Assembly (NCBI GenBank): GCA_003532515.1
Contig: DOEX01000014.1
Location: 1 to 5,239 of the forward strand
Length of the DNA: 5,239 nt
DNA from: Anaerolineaceae bacterium
GTDB lineage: Bacteria; Chloroflexota; Anaerolineae; Anaerolineales; Anaerolineaceae
Reading direction: 5' to 3'
The notes beneath the pieces were generated by a model. That model saw only the letters and a list, made by a program, of their open reading frames with translations, did not search any database and was not told the origin of the DNA. The position numbers were made by a program, and so were the translations under genes. Below are positions 4,871 to 5,239 of the stretch, in pieces (position 1 is the first letter of the stretch; every line of letters starts with the position of its first letter).

Positions 4871-5239
4871 TCCTGCTTGGTTCTTCCGAAAAGCCTCTTT
4901 GCTCGCTTCAGCCGCGATATTACGGGCAATGGCAATCAAAGCCTCTCCAGAAGGGCTGAGTGGTTCCTGCATTACGACTGGGCTTCCAATATCTCCACCC
5001 ACCCCAACTTTAGGATCAAGTGGAATTGTGCCCAAAAAGCGCGCTCCGACCTGGGTTGCTAGATGCTCACCGCCTTTTTCTCCAAAAACATACTGACGAC
5101 TGCCATCAGGCATTTCGAGGAAGGCCATGTTTTCAACAATTCCGAATAGTGGCGTTTCCAGTTTTGCAAACATATTGACTGCCCGCCAGGCGTCATCAAC
5201 AGCAACTTGTTGCGGTGTTGTCACAATTACTGCACCGCT
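4868..5239 (-). CDS. mrp: C-terminal fragment of Mrp/ApbC (NBP35-like) iron-sulfur carrier P-loop ATPase (5' end outside window)
   Basis: The frame is open to the right edge, giving 123 residues. GTG at 5224 is an internal Val codon, because upstream codons continue the conserved strand SGAVIVTTPQ. This family (ApbC, MinD-type ATPases) binds and transfers [4Fe-4S] clusters in the cytoplasm. Fragment residues 3-10 (AVIVTTPQ), 22-38 (NMFAKLETPLFGIVENM), 51-57 (VFGEKGG) and 69-76 (LGTIPLDP) follow the Mrp C-terminal half in order. The Walker A and switch I motifs are outside the window. The CxxC that many Mrp proteins carry after ENM-x-(Y/F) is absent: the segment reads FLEMPDGSRQYVFG, and the visible fragment has no cysteine at all. 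The gene ends 14 bases before ricT, so co-transcription is likely. Confidence 0.9.
   Translation of the reverse strand, partial: SGAVIVTTPQQVAVDDAWRAVNMFAKLETPLFGIVENMAFLEMPDGSRQYVFGEKGGEHLATQVGARFLGTIPLDPKVGVGGDIGSPVVMQEPLSPSGEALIAIARNIAAEASKEAFRKNQAG

Noticed and set aside
4868..5224. GTG at 5224 as the start of a small 118-residue protein
   Set aside because: The codons before it (SGAVI) complete the conserved Mrp strand AVIVTTPQ, so the GTG is an internal Val.
1..5239. CRISPR arrays, insertion sequences, tRNA/rRNA genes, riboswitches and attachment sites
   Set aside because: No direct-repeat array, transposase, RNA-gene pattern or intergenic space able to hold them was seen on either strand.

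Overview
The window is a densely coding bacterial chromosome segment of moderate G+C with no gap between genes longer than 14 bases. Seven genes on the minus strand read as one probable operon, meeting a single plus-strand gene tail to tail at the left end. The TatA hinge sequence (FGVGRISKIGGELG), a RicT/YaaT homologue and a PIG-L deacetylase of the AHPDDPEF type together suggest a Chloroflexota (Anaerolineae-like) bacterium. That is an inference from remembered protein styles; the window holds no taxonomic marker.

Layout in transcription order of the minus strand, from the right edge. The 3' end of an Mrp/ApbC-type P-loop ATPase gene (4868-5239, cut by the window edge) is followed after 14 bases by ricT (3693-4853), which encodes a PSP1-domain, cysteine-rich protein with a long disordered tail. 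The PIG-L/LmbE-type zinc deacetylase gene (2990-3727) overlaps ricT by 35 bases. An M20D-type zinc amidohydrolase gene (1821-2990) follows with a 1-base TGATG stop/start overlap. Then come tatC (1092-1811), tatA (885-1079) and a tatB-like gene (564-881), separated by 9, 12 and 3 bases. At the left, on the plus strand, is the 3' end of a gene whose product resembles the C-terminal beta domain of GH31 alpha-glucosidases (1-567). Its stop codon overlaps the tatB-like stop by 4 bases.

How the genes may work together: mrp and ricT both belong to families tied to iron-sulfur clusters. The PIG-L and M20 genes are translationally coupled and both encode metal-dependent amide hydrolases, so they may act on successive intermediates of one acylated substrate. 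The last three genes form a complete Tat export system for folded proteins in the unusual order C-A-B.

The region is mostly recognisable housekeeping content and I do not see an obviously new system. The best leads are: a consensus extended -10 box whose TG is the mrp stop codon, implying a leaderless or near-leaderless ricT mRNA; a TatC lacking two usually conserved membrane glutamates; an Mrp without its CxxC; a RicT with a tail of roughly 115 residues; and the coupled deacetylase/amidohydrolase pair.
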